Positions 34,513-42,911 of a stretch of 49,427 nt of DNA are shown here, one piece after another. The notes under the pieces are model-generated. The model did no database searches. It was not told the origin of the DNA and saw nothing but the letters and a program-made list of their open reading frames with translations. Origin of the DNA: JALYNX01 sp964608055 (GTDB lineage: Bacteria > Actinomycetota > Acidimicrobiia > Spongiisociales > ZC4RG35); assembly GCA_964608055.1 (NCBI GenBank), contig CAZSMJ010000001.1, positions 1-49,427 on the forward strand, written 5' to 3'. Position 1 is the first letter of the stretch. Every line of letters starts with the position of its first letter. The position numbers were made by a program, and so were the translations under genes.

Positions 34513-35535
34513 ACGTCACCGATCGATAGTCATCGCCGTCAGAATCTGCTCACCGGGCAATGGACCCTGGTCGCACCCGATCGTGGGAAGAGGCCGTGGC
34601 TTGGGGATGTGGAGCCGGAGGTGGTCGAGCAGCAGCCTGCGTACGATCCGAAATGCGCCTTGTGCCCGGGGAATGTGCGAGCGACCGGGATCCGCAACGC
34701 CGATTATCAGGAGACCTTCGTCTTCACCAACGATTTTGCCTCGCTACGACCCGAGGCATCGATTCCCAACGAAGTCAGTCATCGGCTGCTGCGCGCCGTC
34801 TCCGAGACGGGCACCTGTCGGGTGATCTGTTTCTCGCCTCGGCACGACCTGTCGTTGGCATCGATGGGCCGGGCGGCGATCCGCCGCATTGTCGATCTGT
34901 GGGCCGATCAGGTTGCAGAGTTGTCCGTGGGCCACCAATGGGTCCAAGTGTTCGAGAACCGTGGCGCCGAGATGGGCGCTTCCAACCCTCATCCCCATGG
35001 ACAGATCTGGGCGGGCTCAGCGATACCGACCCAAGCACTTCTCGAAGACACCATGCAACTGAATCATCATGTCTCCACCCAACGCCCGCTCCTTCTCGAG
35101 TATGTCGAACTGGAGGAGACCGAGAGGGCTCGGGTGGTAGTCGACAACGACGAGTGGCTTGCCGTTGTCCCCTATTGGGCCGCCTGGCCGTTCGAGACCT
35201 TGCTCATTCCGAAGAGCCCGGTCCAGCGGCTTCCCGACCTCACCACGGCCCAGCGCGCGCTGTTGGCATCCGGGCTCGAGGAGTTGTTGGCCGCGTACGA
35301 CAACCTGTTCAAGCGGGCTTTCCCCTATTCCATGGGGTGGCATGGTGCTCCAGGGACCCGGGCAGCCGAGCATTGGCAGCTGCATGCTCATTTCTACCCA
35401 CCGCTACTCGAGGCGCAACGGAGGAAGTTCATGGTCGGGTATGAGCTCCTTGCGGAGACTCAGCGTGACCTGACCCCCGAAGACGCAGCCCAACGCCTTC
35501 GGTCGGCAGCACCTGCCCATACGATGTCGTCTTGA
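34513..35535 (+). CDS. galT: Galactose-1-phosphate uridylyltransferase (start non-canonical)
   Basis: GalT swaps UMP between UDP-glucose and galactose-1-phosphate (Leloir pathway). The active site HPH is at 160-162 (numbering from 34513) in NPHPHGQIW; C48 and C51 (CALC) and SPRHDL fit the metal site. The conserved N terminus LTGQWTLVAPDRGKRPW is encoded at 34546-34602, yet this frame has no ATG, GTG or TTG between its last stop (34489-34491) and 34609. I place the start tentatively at ACG 34513, 8 nt after GGAG (34501-34504); ATC 34522 is another option. A GTG at 34609 would give 308 residues but cut off the conserved N terminus. Its stop overlaps galK as TGATG. Confidence 0.85.
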   Translation, partial: TSPIDSHRRQNLLTGQWTLVAPDRGKRPWLGDVEPEVVEQQPAYDPKCALCPGNVRATGIRNADYQETFVFTNDFASLRPEASIPNEVSHRLLRAVSETGTCRVICFSPRHDLSLASMGRAAIRRIVDLWADQVAELSVGHQWVQVFENRGAEMGASNPHPHGQIWAGSAIPTQALLEDTMQLNHHVSTQRPLLLEYVELEETERARVVVDNDEWLAVVPYWAAWPFETLLIPKSPVQRLPDLTTAQRALLASGLEELLAAYDNLFKRAFPYSMGWHGAPGTRAAEHWQLHAHFYPPLLEAQRRKFMVGYELLAETQRDLTPEDAAQRLRSAAPAHTMSS

Positions 35536-36674
35536 TGGGAACCGAGAGGGCCGTTTCTGCATTCACCGCCCAATTCGGGGGCCGACCCACGACGGTCGTC
35601 CGGTCTCCCGGCCGGGTCAACCTGATCGGCGACCACACCGATTACAACCAGGGATTCGTTCTGCCGCTCGCGATAGACCTGGCAGTGAGGATCGCGTTTC
35701 GCCCCCGGGGCGACGACAAGGTCCGTCTGTGGAGCGAGCGAACCGACGAATGGGCGGAGTTCTCCTTGGATTCATTGGCTCGGGGGGGCGGGTGGGGGGC
35801 ATATTTCCAAGGCGTGGCCTCCGAGATGCTTCAGCTTGGGCTCGCGCGGTCCGGATGGGAAGGAGCGATCGTCAGCGATATCCCCTCCGGTGCCGGTCTG
35901 TCATCTTCGGCGGCGCTCGAGTTGAGCGCAGCGATGGCCTTTGTCGTCGTATCCGAATTGGAGTGGGATGCCGTCGAGATGGCTCTCTTGTGTCAACGGG
36001 CCGAGAACGACTGGGTGGGCGTCAATTGCGGGATCATGGACCAATTGGTCTGTGCGACGGGCGAGGTCGATCGGTCCCTGTTGATCGACTGCCGGGACTT
36101 GACCCGACGGGCGGTGCCGATCCCTGCCGACGTAACCGTCGTAGTCCTCGACACCGGGACCGAGCGACGTCTCGTCGACTCTGGCTATAACGAGCGGCGT
36201 GACAGTTGCGAGACCGCGGCTCGACTCTTCGAGGTGCCGGCGCTTCGCGACCTCGACATCGAGACGTTGGAATCGGGCGAAGACCGTCTCGATCCGGTGA
36301 CGTACAGAAGGGCTCTTCATGTCGTTACCGAGAACGAGCGCACCCTCCTAATGAGTGAGTGCCTGGATCAAGGAGATCTCGTCGCGGCCGGCGAGCTGAT
36401 GCGGCAAAGCCACATCAGCCTGCGAGATGATTTCGAGGTCTCGTCGGATGCCCTCAACTCGATGACCGAGTCGGCACTCCTGTCACCTGGTTGCTATGGG
36501 GCACGGATGACGGGTGGAGGTTTCGGAGGCTCATGTGTCGCGCTCGTCGCCACCGGCCGGATCGAGGAGTTCCGGGCAACTGTGCTCAAGCGTTACCACG
36601 CCGACTCCGGGTTGAGCGGCACGGCGATCCCGATCAGAGCAACCAGCGGCACCTCATTCGAGGCACTCGTTTGA
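35535..36674 (+). CDS. galK: Galactokinase
   Basis: This 379-residue GHMP kinase phosphorylates galactose to galactose-1-phosphate. It shows the galactokinase signature GRVNLIGDHTDYN (26-38), the ATP loop PSGAGLSSSAALE (117-129) and motif 3 GARMTGGGFGG near residue 320. ATG 35535 overlaps the galT stop, so it is translationally coupled and closes the galactan operon. A TTG one codon earlier is less likely. UDP-galactose 4-epimerase is not present in the window. It converges with lon. Confidence 0.95.
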   Translation: MGTERAVSAFTAQFGGRPTTVVRSPGRVNLIGDHTDYNQGFVLPLAIDLAVRIAFRPRGDDKVRLWSERTDEWAEFSLDSLARGGGWGAYFQGVASEMLQLGLARSGWEGAIVSDIPSGAGLSSSAALELSAAMAFVVVSELEWDAVEMALLCQRAENDWVGVNCGIMDQLVCATGEVDRSLLIDCRDLTRRAVPIPADVTVVVLDTGTERRLVDSGYNERRDSCETAARLFEVPALRDLDIETLESGEDRLDPVTYRRALHVVTENERTLLMSECLDQGDLVAAGELMRQSHISLRDDFEVSSDALNSMTESALLSPGCYGARMTGGGFGGSCVALVATGRIEEFRATVLKRYHADSGLSGTAIPIRATSGTSFEALV

Positions 36675-36755
36675 GTTCGCATTCAGCAGCCGGGAGACAC
36701 GGCGCCCCAATGTGAGCTGCGCTCCCCAAAATGCCGAAGCGAGCCGACTTACTCG

Positions 36756-39056
36756 TCAGCCGTCGAGCGCTGCGGCCAGCACGTCGCCAACCGTGTCAGC
36801 GATATGAAATGTCAGGTCGTCACGGACCTTCTCCGGCACATCGTCGAGGTCGGCTTCGTTTCGTCGAGGGACGACGACCTCCTTCAGCCCTGCCCGGTGC
36901 GCGGCCAGCACCTTCTGCTTGACCCCGCCAATGGGCAGCACCTTGCCTTGAAGAGTGATCTCCCCGGTCATCCCGACCGTGTCTTTCACCTTCCGGCCGG
37001 TCAGTAGCGACACCAACGCGGTGAGCATGGTCACCCCGGCCGAGGGGCCGTCCTTGGGGATAGCGCCTGCGGGAACATGGACGTGGAACTTGCGCTTGAG
37101 CGACGCCGGGTCGATTCCCAAATCCTCTGCATGGGCCTCGACGTACGACAGGGCGATCATGGCCGATTCCTTCATCACGTCACCGAGTTGACCGGTCAAC
37201 GTCAGGCCGGGCTCGCCCTCCATGGCGGTGGCCTCGATGAACAGCACGTCTCCTCCGGCGCCGGTGACCGCCAAACCGGTGGCCACTCCGGGGACGTCGG
37301 TGCGATCCGATGCCTCGTCCTTCCAAACCTTGGGCTTGCCCAGATACTCACGCACCTCGGGCTCGTCGACCACCACAGGCTCGGATGCCGATTCGGAGCG
37401 GCGGGCTACCTCGGTTGCAACCTTGCGTGACAGCTTGCCCAATTCCCGCTCCAGGTTGCGCACTCCCGCTTCCCGGGTGTAGCGGTCGACGATGGCGGCG
37501 AGGGCGGACTCGGTCACGTCCAACTCTTCGGGCTCCAGGCCGGCGGCTCGAAGCTGCCGGGGCAAGAGATGGTCGCGGGCGATCTCGACTTTTTCGGCGT
37601 CGGTATACCCGTCGAGAGTGATCACCTCGGTTCGATCGAGTAGCGGTCCGGGGATGGTCTCCAAGACATTGGCGGTGGCGATGAACAGCACATCCGAGAG
37701 GTCGAGGTCGACCTCGAGGTAGTTGTCACGGAAGGTGTGGTTCTGCGCTGGATCCAATACCTCGAGCAGGGCTGAGGACGGGTCGCCGCGCCAGTCATTG
37801 CCGACCTTGTCCATCTCGTCGAGGAGGAAGACCGGGTTCATGGTTTCGGCTTCAGTGAGGGCTCTGGCAATTCGCCCCGGTCGGGCACCGACGTACGTGC
37901 GACGGTGGCCCCGGATCTCAGCCTCGTCCCGGACCCCACCGAGGGCGACCCGGATGAACTTGCGTCCCAAGGCGCGGGCCACCGACTCGCCGAGCGACGT
38001 CTTGCCGACCCCGGGTGGGCCGACCAGGAGAAGGATGGCCCCGACACTGCGCTCGCCTTGGTCGGTGAGACCGCGCTCGGCGCGCAGCTTGCGCACTGCC
38101 AGATGCTCGATGATCCGCTCTTTGACGTCTTCGAGCCCGGTGTGGTCGGCGTCGAGCACGGTCCAGGCCTCTTCGAGGTCGAGCCGGTCCTCGGAGCGAA
38201 CTCCCCAAGGCACCTCGAACATGGTGTCGAGCCAGGTCCGGATCCAGGAATGCTCAGGAGACTGCTCACTCATCCGTTCCAGCCGGTCGATTTCGCGCTC
38301 GATCGACTCGTGGACCTTCTCGGGCAACTCCCGCTCGGAGAGCTTGGCCCGGTACTCAGAGCCGACGTCGGCGTCCTCACCGAGCTCCTTTCGAATCGCC
38401 TCCATCTGCTGACGGAGGATGTAGTCCTTCTGACCTTTCTCGATCCGTTCGGTGGCGTCCTCGCGCACCTTGCGGCGCAGTTCCAGATCGGCGAGTGTCT
38501 CGCGCATCCACACCAGGAGCATCCCGAGACGACGCCGGATGTCGAGCGCCTCCAAGAGCTCCACCTTTTGTTCCAGGGAGAGATCAGGGGAGTAGACGGC
38601 GAGGTCAGCTAGTTGTGAGGGGTTGTCCACTGCCAGAAGCCGCTCGGCGACTCCGGCCAGCCCACGGTTCTCCAATACGGCGCTGACCACGGCGCGGTAT
38701 TCGGCGATCAAGGCCCCGAGCTCGTCGTCGATCATGTCGACTTCTGGATAGGTCTCGGCTTCGACCCAGAGCGCCCCGCTGTCGTCCACAGATCCGGCGC
38801 CGACACGGGCCCGGGCGAGACCGGAGACGACGACGCTCCCGTCCTCGTCTGATTGGATCTCGGCGATGGTGCCCACAGTCGAATAGCGCCCTTCGAGCTT
38901 GGGGACGAGGAGAAGGCGGCCGTCACTTCTGGCGGCGGCAGCGAGAGCGGTCTTGCCCTCCTCGGTCTCGACGCGGATGGTCACCACCATGTGGGGGAAG
39001 ACCACCCCGTTGTGGAGGGGGAGGACGGGAAGCGTGAGTTGAGCGGTTTCAGGCAT
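36756..39056 (-). CDS. lon: ATP-dependent protease Lon
   Basis: This 766-residue protein is a complete Lon: an N-terminal substrate domain (LPVLPLHNGVVFPHM), a coiled-coil/helical region with KGQKDYILRQQMEAIRKELG, an AAA+ domain with Walker A GPPGVGKTS and Walker B FLLDEMDK, and a C-terminal protease domain with catalytic S672 (DGPSAGV) and K713 (IGGVK). It degrades damaged and regulatory proteins in the cytoplasm. AAGGA lies about 11 nt before ATG 39056. I found no convincing HAIR or ClgR box upstream, only a different inverted repeat at 39131-39149. Confidence 0.95.
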   Translation of the reverse strand: MPETAQLTLPVLPLHNGVVFPHMVVTIRVETEEGKTALAAAARSDGRLLLVPKLEGRYSTVGTIAEIQSDEDGSVVVSGLARARVGAGSVDDSGALWVEAETYPEVDMIDDELGALIAEYRAVVSAVLENRGLAGVAERLLAVDNPSQLADLAVYSPDLSLEQKVELLEALDIRRRLGMLLVWMRETLADLELRRKVREDATERIEKGQKDYILRQQMEAIRKELGEDADVGSEYRAKLSERELPEKVHESIEREIDRLERMSEQSPEHSWIRTWLDTMFEVPWGVRSEDRLDLEEAWTVLDADHTGLEDVKERIIEHLAVRKLRAERGLTDQGERSVGAILLLVGPPGVGKTSLGESVARALGRKFIRVALGGVRDEAEIRGHRRTYVGARPGRIARALTEAETMNPVFLLDEMDKVGNDWRGDPSSALLEVLDPAQNHTFRDNYLEVDLDLSDVLFIATANVLETIPGPLLDRTEVITLDGYTDAEKVEIARDHLLPRQLRAAGLEPEELDVTESALAAIVDRYTREAGVRNLERELGKLSRKVATEVARRSESASEPVVVDEPEVREYLGKPKVWKDEASDRTDVPGVATGLAVTGAGGDVLFIEATAMEGEPGLTLTGQLGDVMKESAMIALSYVEAHAEDLGIDPASLKRKFHVHVPAGAIPKDGPSAGVTMLTALVSLLTGRKVKDTVGMTGEITLQGKVLPIGGVKQKVLAAHRAGLKEVVVPRRNEADLDDVPEKVRDDLTFHIADTVGDVLAAALDG

Positions 39057-39130
39057 CGGGGCCGGTTCCTTCTGGTATTTCAGGGCGACGAGACTCTGCC
39101 AACCTCCGACGGTGCCCCCCTATTCCAGAT

Positions 39131-39149
39131 CTGAGCCTCGATGGCTCAG
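39131..39149. repeat. Inverted repeat between acetyltransferase and lon genes
   Basis: CTGAGCC-TCGAT-GGCTCAG is a perfect 7-bp inverted repeat with a 5-nt centre. It lies downstream of the acetyltransferase gene and upstream of lon (both minus strand). It could be a terminator stem (no T-run follows on the minus strand) or an operator of lon; it does not fit the HAIR consensus. Confidence 0.4.
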
Positions 39150-39200
39150 GTTTGGTCAGTTGGTTTCGGGCAACCACGCCATGAGATGGTCGGCGGGGCG

Positions 39201-39551
39201 CTAGCGGTGGACCCCGTTGATCCGATTGAGAAGTTCCTCGTCGACCATCGTCTGATAGTCGGGGTGGGCCTCGATCCAAGAGGCGATGAACGGGCAGAGC
39301 GGCACGACCATCCCACCCTGAGCCTTGACATCATCCAGGGCGAACCGGGCCAGAGCCGAGCCCACACCTTTGCCTTCATACTCGGAGTTGATCTCAGTGT
39401 GGACGAAGATGTGTCGACCCGCTCGAAGCTGGTAGACAGCCATCCCTACGACGCGACCGTCGATCTCGGCCAGATAGCGGTGGCGCTCGGGATCGTCCCG
39501 GAACTGCACGTTGAGGCCCTCCTCGATGCTGGCGTCTTCGTTGATGTCCAA
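39201..39551 (-). CDS. Small GNAT-family N-acetyltransferase (YjdJ-like)
   Basis: This protein of about 116 residues has the compact acetyltransferase fold: RHRYLAEIDGRVVGMAVYQL, IFVHTEINSEYEGKGVGSALARFALDDV (acetyl-CoA loop GKGVGS) and VVPLCPFIASWIEAHPDY, typical of the YjdJ-like group. Substrate is unknown. The start is uncertain: I use TTG 39551, directly after TAGGAGG; the frame is open to a GTG at 39644 but that would overlap the start of the divergent SRPBCC gene and adds sequence without homology. Confidence 0.78.
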   Translation of the reverse strand: MDINEDASIEEGLNVQFRDDPERHRYLAEIDGRVVGMAVYQLRAGRHIFVHTEINSEYEGKGVGSALARFALDDVKAQGGMVVPLCPFIASWIEAHPDYQTMVDEELLNRINGVHR

Positions 39552-39616
39552 CCTCCTACCTCTGGCCGACGCTACCGGTTGCAGTAAGGCGGATGCGTCG
39601 GGCCAGATGATGGGCC

Positions 39617-39622
39617 TATCGT
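39617..39622 (+). promoter_or_regulatory. -10 element for a leaderless SRPBCC transcript
   Basis: TATCGT fits TANNNT and lies 6 nt before GTG 39629, favouring this start over ATG 39644. Confidence 0.4.
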
Positions 39623-39628
39623 CGGCAC

Positions 39629-40087
39629 GTGGCCAATCACACAATGCGCCCGGTCGAGGTCTCGGTACACATCCCGACGCCCCCGGACCAGTTGTTCGCC
39701 TTCGTCTCGGACACCCGGAACGACCCTTTGTGGTGCCCTAACGTGGAAACGGTCGAACTCGTCCATGGGGACGGTGTGGGGGTAGGGGCCCGGTTCCGGT
39801 TCCATCAGCATCTGGATCGCCTCGGAGGGCAGCGCATCGAATTCGACGGAGAGGTGGAGGTCCTCGAAATTGGCGATCGGTCGATCGTCTGGCGGGCGAC
39901 CGACAAGTTCCAGGAGCGATTGATCCGGCTCGGCATCGAGCCCAACGGAGCCGGCTCGAGAATAACTCAGGTAACCACCGCCACGTTTCACCGTCCACCC
40001 GGAATCGTGAGATGGATTTACCCGCGTCTGGCCAGACGCATCTTCAAGGAGCAATTCGAGCAGCTGGCCGCCCATTTCGGAGCCTGA
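39629..40087 (+). CDS. SRPBCC-family (START/polyketide cyclase-like) protein
   Basis: This 152-residue protein has the SRPBCC pattern: VEVSVHIPTPPDQLFAFVSD at the N terminus, RNDPLWCPNVETVE, and a long C-terminal helix (RRIFKEQFEQLAAHF). Such proteins bind hydrophobic ligands in a deep pocket; ligand unknown. The GTG at 39629 is supported by a -10 hexamer 6 nt upstream; ATG 39644 is the alternative. It is divergent from the small acetyltransferase gene. Confidence 0.8.
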   Translation: MANHTMRPVEVSVHIPTPPDQLFAFVSDTRNDPLWCPNVETVELVHGDGVGVGARFRFHQHLDRLGGQRIEFDGEVEVLEIGDRSIVWRATDKFQERLIRLGIEPNGAGSRITQVTTATFHRPPGIVRWIYPRLARRIFKEQFEQLAAHFGA

Positions 40088-40101
40088 CCTGCGAACAGGT
40101 C
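40086..40101 (+). terminator. Short stem-loop at the SRPBCC gene end
   Basis: GACCTG-CGAA-CAGGTC is a 6-bp stem with a four-base loop beginning inside the stop codon. No T-run follows. It could be a weak terminator before the oxidoreductase gene. Confidence 0.35.
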
Positions 40102-40144
40102 GCGGGAATAACCTCGCCGCGCTGACCGCTGGACTGTCCTGAAC

Positions 40145-41170
40145 ATGGAACTTGGGATCACGACCTTCGCCGAGACTTACGCCGACCCGTTGACAGGGGA
40201 GAAGGTCAGCCATGGGGAGCGGCTTCGTCAGGTCCTGGATGAGATCGTTCTTGCCGAGGAGGTTGGGCTCGAGGTCTACGGGGTGGGGGAGCACCATCGC
40301 CCCGACTTTGCCGCCTCGTCCCCCGCAGTGGTGCTGGCCGCAGCTGCCGGCAGAACCAATCGAATCCGTCTCAGCCCTGCGGTGATCATCCTCAGCTCCG
40401 CCGACCCGGTGCGCACATTTCAGGATTTCGCCACCCTCGACCTGGTGTCCTCGGGGCGAGCCGAGCTTTTGGTGGGCCGGGGGTCGTTCATCGAGTCTTT
40501 CCCGCTCTTCGGCTACTCGCTGTCGGACTACGACGAGTTGTTCAGCGAGAAGCTCGACCTACTGCTGGCGATACGGGACAACGAGCGGGTGACCTGGTCG
40601 GGAAAGCACCGGCCCCCACTCTCCGACCAGCCGATCTACCCCCGCCCGGAGCAGGATCCGCTACCGGTGTGGGTCGGAGTTGGGGGCACGCCCGAGTCCA
40701 TCGTTCGGGCCGCCACCAGAGGGCTCCCGGTAGCGCTCGCCATCATCGGAGGCAACCCGGACCGTTTCTCGTTCTTAGCCGACCTCCACCGCAGCACCTT
40801 GGTCGAATCTGGCTACGACCCAGCCGACGTCCCTCTCGCGGTTCACGCCCACGGCTACATCGGTGACGATTCTGAGCAAGCCGCTGACGAGTACTACCCC
40901 TCCTATGCGGTGGCCATGTCCACGATCGGGCGGGAGCGGGGCTGGGGGCCGATGACCCGCCCGCAGTTCGACATGATGCGCGCCCCTGAGGGCTCGCTGG
41001 TTCTCGGTGACGTCGAAGCTGTGGCGGCCAAGATCATCCGGATGCGCGACATCCTCGGCATCCAGCGTTTCATGCTCCACATCAGCGTCGGCACCCTTCC
41101 CCACGACAAGGTGATGCGGGCGATCGAGCTCTTCGGCACCAAGGTCGCTCCCATCGTCAACGCCTTCTGA
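40145..41170 (+). CDS. Luciferase-like (LLM class) flavin-dependent oxidoreductase
   Basis: This 341-residue TIM-barrel protein has features of the bacterial luciferase-like superfamily: EEVGLEVYGVGEHHRPDFAASSP, RIRLSPAVIILSSADPVRTFQDFATLDLVSSGR in the core and VGRGSFIESFPLFGY. It probably uses FMN or F420; the GEHH segment favours the FMN monooxygenase-like branch, but cofactor and substrate are inferred. ATG 40145 has no Shine-Dalgarno sequence. A 12-bp inverted repeat begins 11 bp after its stop. Confidence 0.87.
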   Translation: MELGITTFAETYADPLTGEKVSHGERLRQVLDEIVLAEEVGLEVYGVGEHHRPDFAASSPAVVLAAAAGRTNRIRLSPAVIILSSADPVRTFQDFATLDLVSSGRAELLVGRGSFIESFPLFGYSLSDYDELFSEKLDLLLAIRDNERVTWSGKHRPPLSDQPIYPRPEQDPLPVWVGVGGTPESIVRAATRGLPVALAIIGGNPDRFSFLADLHRSTLVESGYDPADVPLAVHAHGYIGDDSEQAADEYYPSYAVAMSTIGRERGWGPMTRPQFDMMRAPEGSLVLGDVEAVAAKIIRMRDILGIQRFMLHISVGTLPHDKVMRAIELFGTKVAPIVNAF

Positions 41171-41181
41171 CGGCGCTGCTA

Positions 41182-41235
41182 GTCGTAATTGGGTGCACAG
41201 GTCCGTGTGTCACCCATCACGATCCCAATTACGAC
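41182..41235. repeat. 12-bp perfect inverted repeat upstream of ltrA
   Basis: GTCGTAATTGGG (41182-41193) and CCCAATTACGAC (41224-41235) are perfect arms 30 nt apart. GGGTG (41191-41195) can alternatively pair with CACCC (41211-41215). The repeat lies after the oxidoreductase stop and upstream of the predicted ltrA -10, so it may be a 3'-end structure of the first gene or an operator of the second. Confidence 0.5.
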
Positions 41236-41247
41236 GAGGTGTTCGGG

Positions 41248-41253
41248 TAATTT
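41248..41253 (+). promoter_or_regulatory. -10 element for a leaderless ltrA transcript
   Basis: TAATTT fits TANNNT and is exactly 7 nt before GTG 41261. It decides the start: the frame is open to 41189, but that part would run through the inverted repeat. Confidence 0.5.
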
Positions 41254-41260
41254 CTCGGTC

Positions 41261-42475
41261 GTGACCGGACGAATCACGTTTCGACGCTGGTGGCAGCCGC
41301 CGGCCCGGTACGAAGACCGCCCCGCGGATCGGCGGGTGACTTTCCTCGAGCTCTTCTTCGACCTCGTCTTCGTCGTCCTCATCTCCCAGCTGGCTCACCG
41401 TCTCGCCGAGCATCCGACGTGGTCGGGGGTGGGTTGGTTCGTGTTTCTCTTCTATGCGGTGTGGTCGTCGTGGATCAATGGAACCTTCTACTACGACCTC
41501 CACGGCACCGACGACGTCAGTGTCAGGGTCTTCACCTTCACCCAGATGCTGACGGTCGCGGTGATGGCGGTGTTCGCCGGGAGTGTCCCTGGCTCTGGTT
41601 CGGAGGGGTTTGCGATTGCATACGGGTTCAACAGCCTGCTGTTGGCGATCATCTGGTTTCGGACCGGTCTCCACGACCCGAGCCATCGTCTGGCGTCGAA
41701 CCCTTACTCCGCCGCCTACCTCCTGGGCGCCAGCATGTTCGTGATCAGCGCTCTCGTCGACGGCCCCGCTCGTTATTGGATGTGGGCGGTGGCGCTCTTC
41801 ATCGAATCCGCGGGTTATGTGGTCGCGATGAACCGATGGCGACCACCGGAGGGTCAGAGAGGCGATGCCGTGATCGCGGTCACTGCATCACTGATCGAGC
41901 GAATGGGTCTGTTCGTCATCATCGTTCTCGGTGAGGTGATCGTGGGAGCAATCAACGGGATGGCTGACCTCGAACCCCTGACCCGCAACGGAGTGTTCAT
42001 CGGGCTACTCGGGGTTCTGGTGGCGATAGGTCTCTGGTGGATCTATTTCGATCTGGTCTCGCATCGGCCGCCGGTGTCTCGTCTCACCCAGACTTGGCTC
42101 TATCTCCACTTTCCACTGGTGGTGGCGATAGCCGCTGGGGGAGCTGGTGTCTTGAACACTGTGGAGCACAGCGCCACACCACTGCCCGATTCATTGCGCT
42201 GGTTGCTCGTTGGGTCATTGGCGAGCGCTGTCCTCTCGGTTGCCGCTCTGACCCACACCCTCGAGAGCCGGGCTGCCCACCTCGAGATATTCCAGAAGGC
42301 GGAACGGACCATGATTCTCAGTGCTGCCCTCACGGTCGCGGTGGGTTTGACCGATTGGGGGTCCAAGGAGACGCTTGGGTCGCTGGTATTGCTCCTCCTC
42401 GCCCCGATCATGGTCGGCCTGTTGGTCTGGCTCCGCCACGTCGACACCGAGCCGGGCGCCCTGAATGCCTTTTGA
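41261..42475 (+). CDS. ltrA: Low temperature requirement protein A (LtrA) family
   Basis: This 404-residue polytopic membrane protein belongs to the LtrA family, named from Listeria; the biochemical function is unknown. The hallmark RRVTFLELFFDLVFVVLISQLAHRL is at residues 24-48, followed by about ten to eleven hydrophobic segments including LIERMGLFVIIVLGEVIVGAINGM. I chose GTG 41261 because a -10 hexamer lies 7 nt upstream and the hallmark follows shortly. The SnoaL-like gene downstream is convergent, 11 bp away. Confidence 0.88.
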   Translation: MTGRITFRRWWQPPARYEDRPADRRVTFLELFFDLVFVVLISQLAHRLAEHPTWSGVGWFVFLFYAVWSSWINGTFYYDLHGTDDVSVRVFTFTQMLTVAVMAVFAGSVPGSGSEGFAIAYGFNSLLLAIIWFRTGLHDPSHRLASNPYSAAYLLGASMFVISALVDGPARYWMWAVALFIESAGYVVAMNRWRPPEGQRGDAVIAVTASLIERMGLFVIIVLGEVIVGAINGMADLEPLTRNGVFIGLLGVLVAIGLWWIYFDLVSHRPPVSRLTQTWLYLHFPLVVAIAAGGAGVLNTVEHSATPLPDSLRWLLVGSLASAVLSVAALTHTLESRAAHLEIFQKAERTMILSAALTVAVGLTDWGSKETLGSLVLLLLAPIMVGLLVWLRHVDTEPGALNAF

Positions 42476-42486
42476 TCGGGCCGGGC

Positions 42487-42873
42487 TCAACCCTGGTCGG
42501 GGACAGCCATGAAGAACTCGGTGAAATCAGCGCACTTACCGTCGGAGTCGAATCGCAGCAGGAAGCAGTTGTAGTAGACGCGGTCCGGGCGATAGGTGGT
42601 GGCAAAGTAGTGACTGGTCCCGGTTGCGACCCCGCGGTCGCCGTCGACTGCAAACGCCTCATAATCAGCTTCCCAGGCTTGGGGATCGTCCGGCTCGCTC
42701 AGCCATTGCTCGACTATGGCTTGACGACCGGTCGCCACCTCACCCTCGCCTGAATACGGCCGAAACCGGTAAACGGCGTCCTCGGTGAACAAGGCCTCGA
42801 TGGCCTCGGGCTTGTTCTGACGCCAGGCATCGACATAACGGTCGAGCCACTCTTGCAGGTCGGATCGCTCCAT
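42487..42873 (-). CDS. SnoaL-like (NTF2 fold) protein
   Basis: This 128-residue protein has the NTF2/SnoaL pattern: LQEWLDRYVDAWRQNKPEAIEALFTEDAVYRFRPY, GRQAIVEQWL, and a C-terminal sheet YYNCFLLRFDSDGKCADFTEFFM. Such proteins are small ligand-binding or isomerase domains; the role here is unknown. ATG 42873 begins just before the domain. The DpaL-like gene ends 38 bp upstream on the same strand. Confidence 0.83.
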   Translation of the reverse strand: MERSDLQEWLDRYVDAWRQNKPEAIEALFTEDAVYRFRPYSGEGEVATGRQAIVEQWLSEPDDPQAWEADYEAFAVDGDRGVATGTSHYFATTYRPDRVYYNCFLLRFDSDGKCADFTEFFMAVPDQG

Positions 42874-42911
42874 CGGGAAATCCTAAGCCCGGCTGGAGCT
42901 CTAATCCGTGC

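Noticed and set aside
39057..39200. HAIR (HspR) heat-shock box upstream of lon
   Set aside because: The only palindrome, at 39131-39149, has different arms and a 5-nt rather than 7-nt centre.
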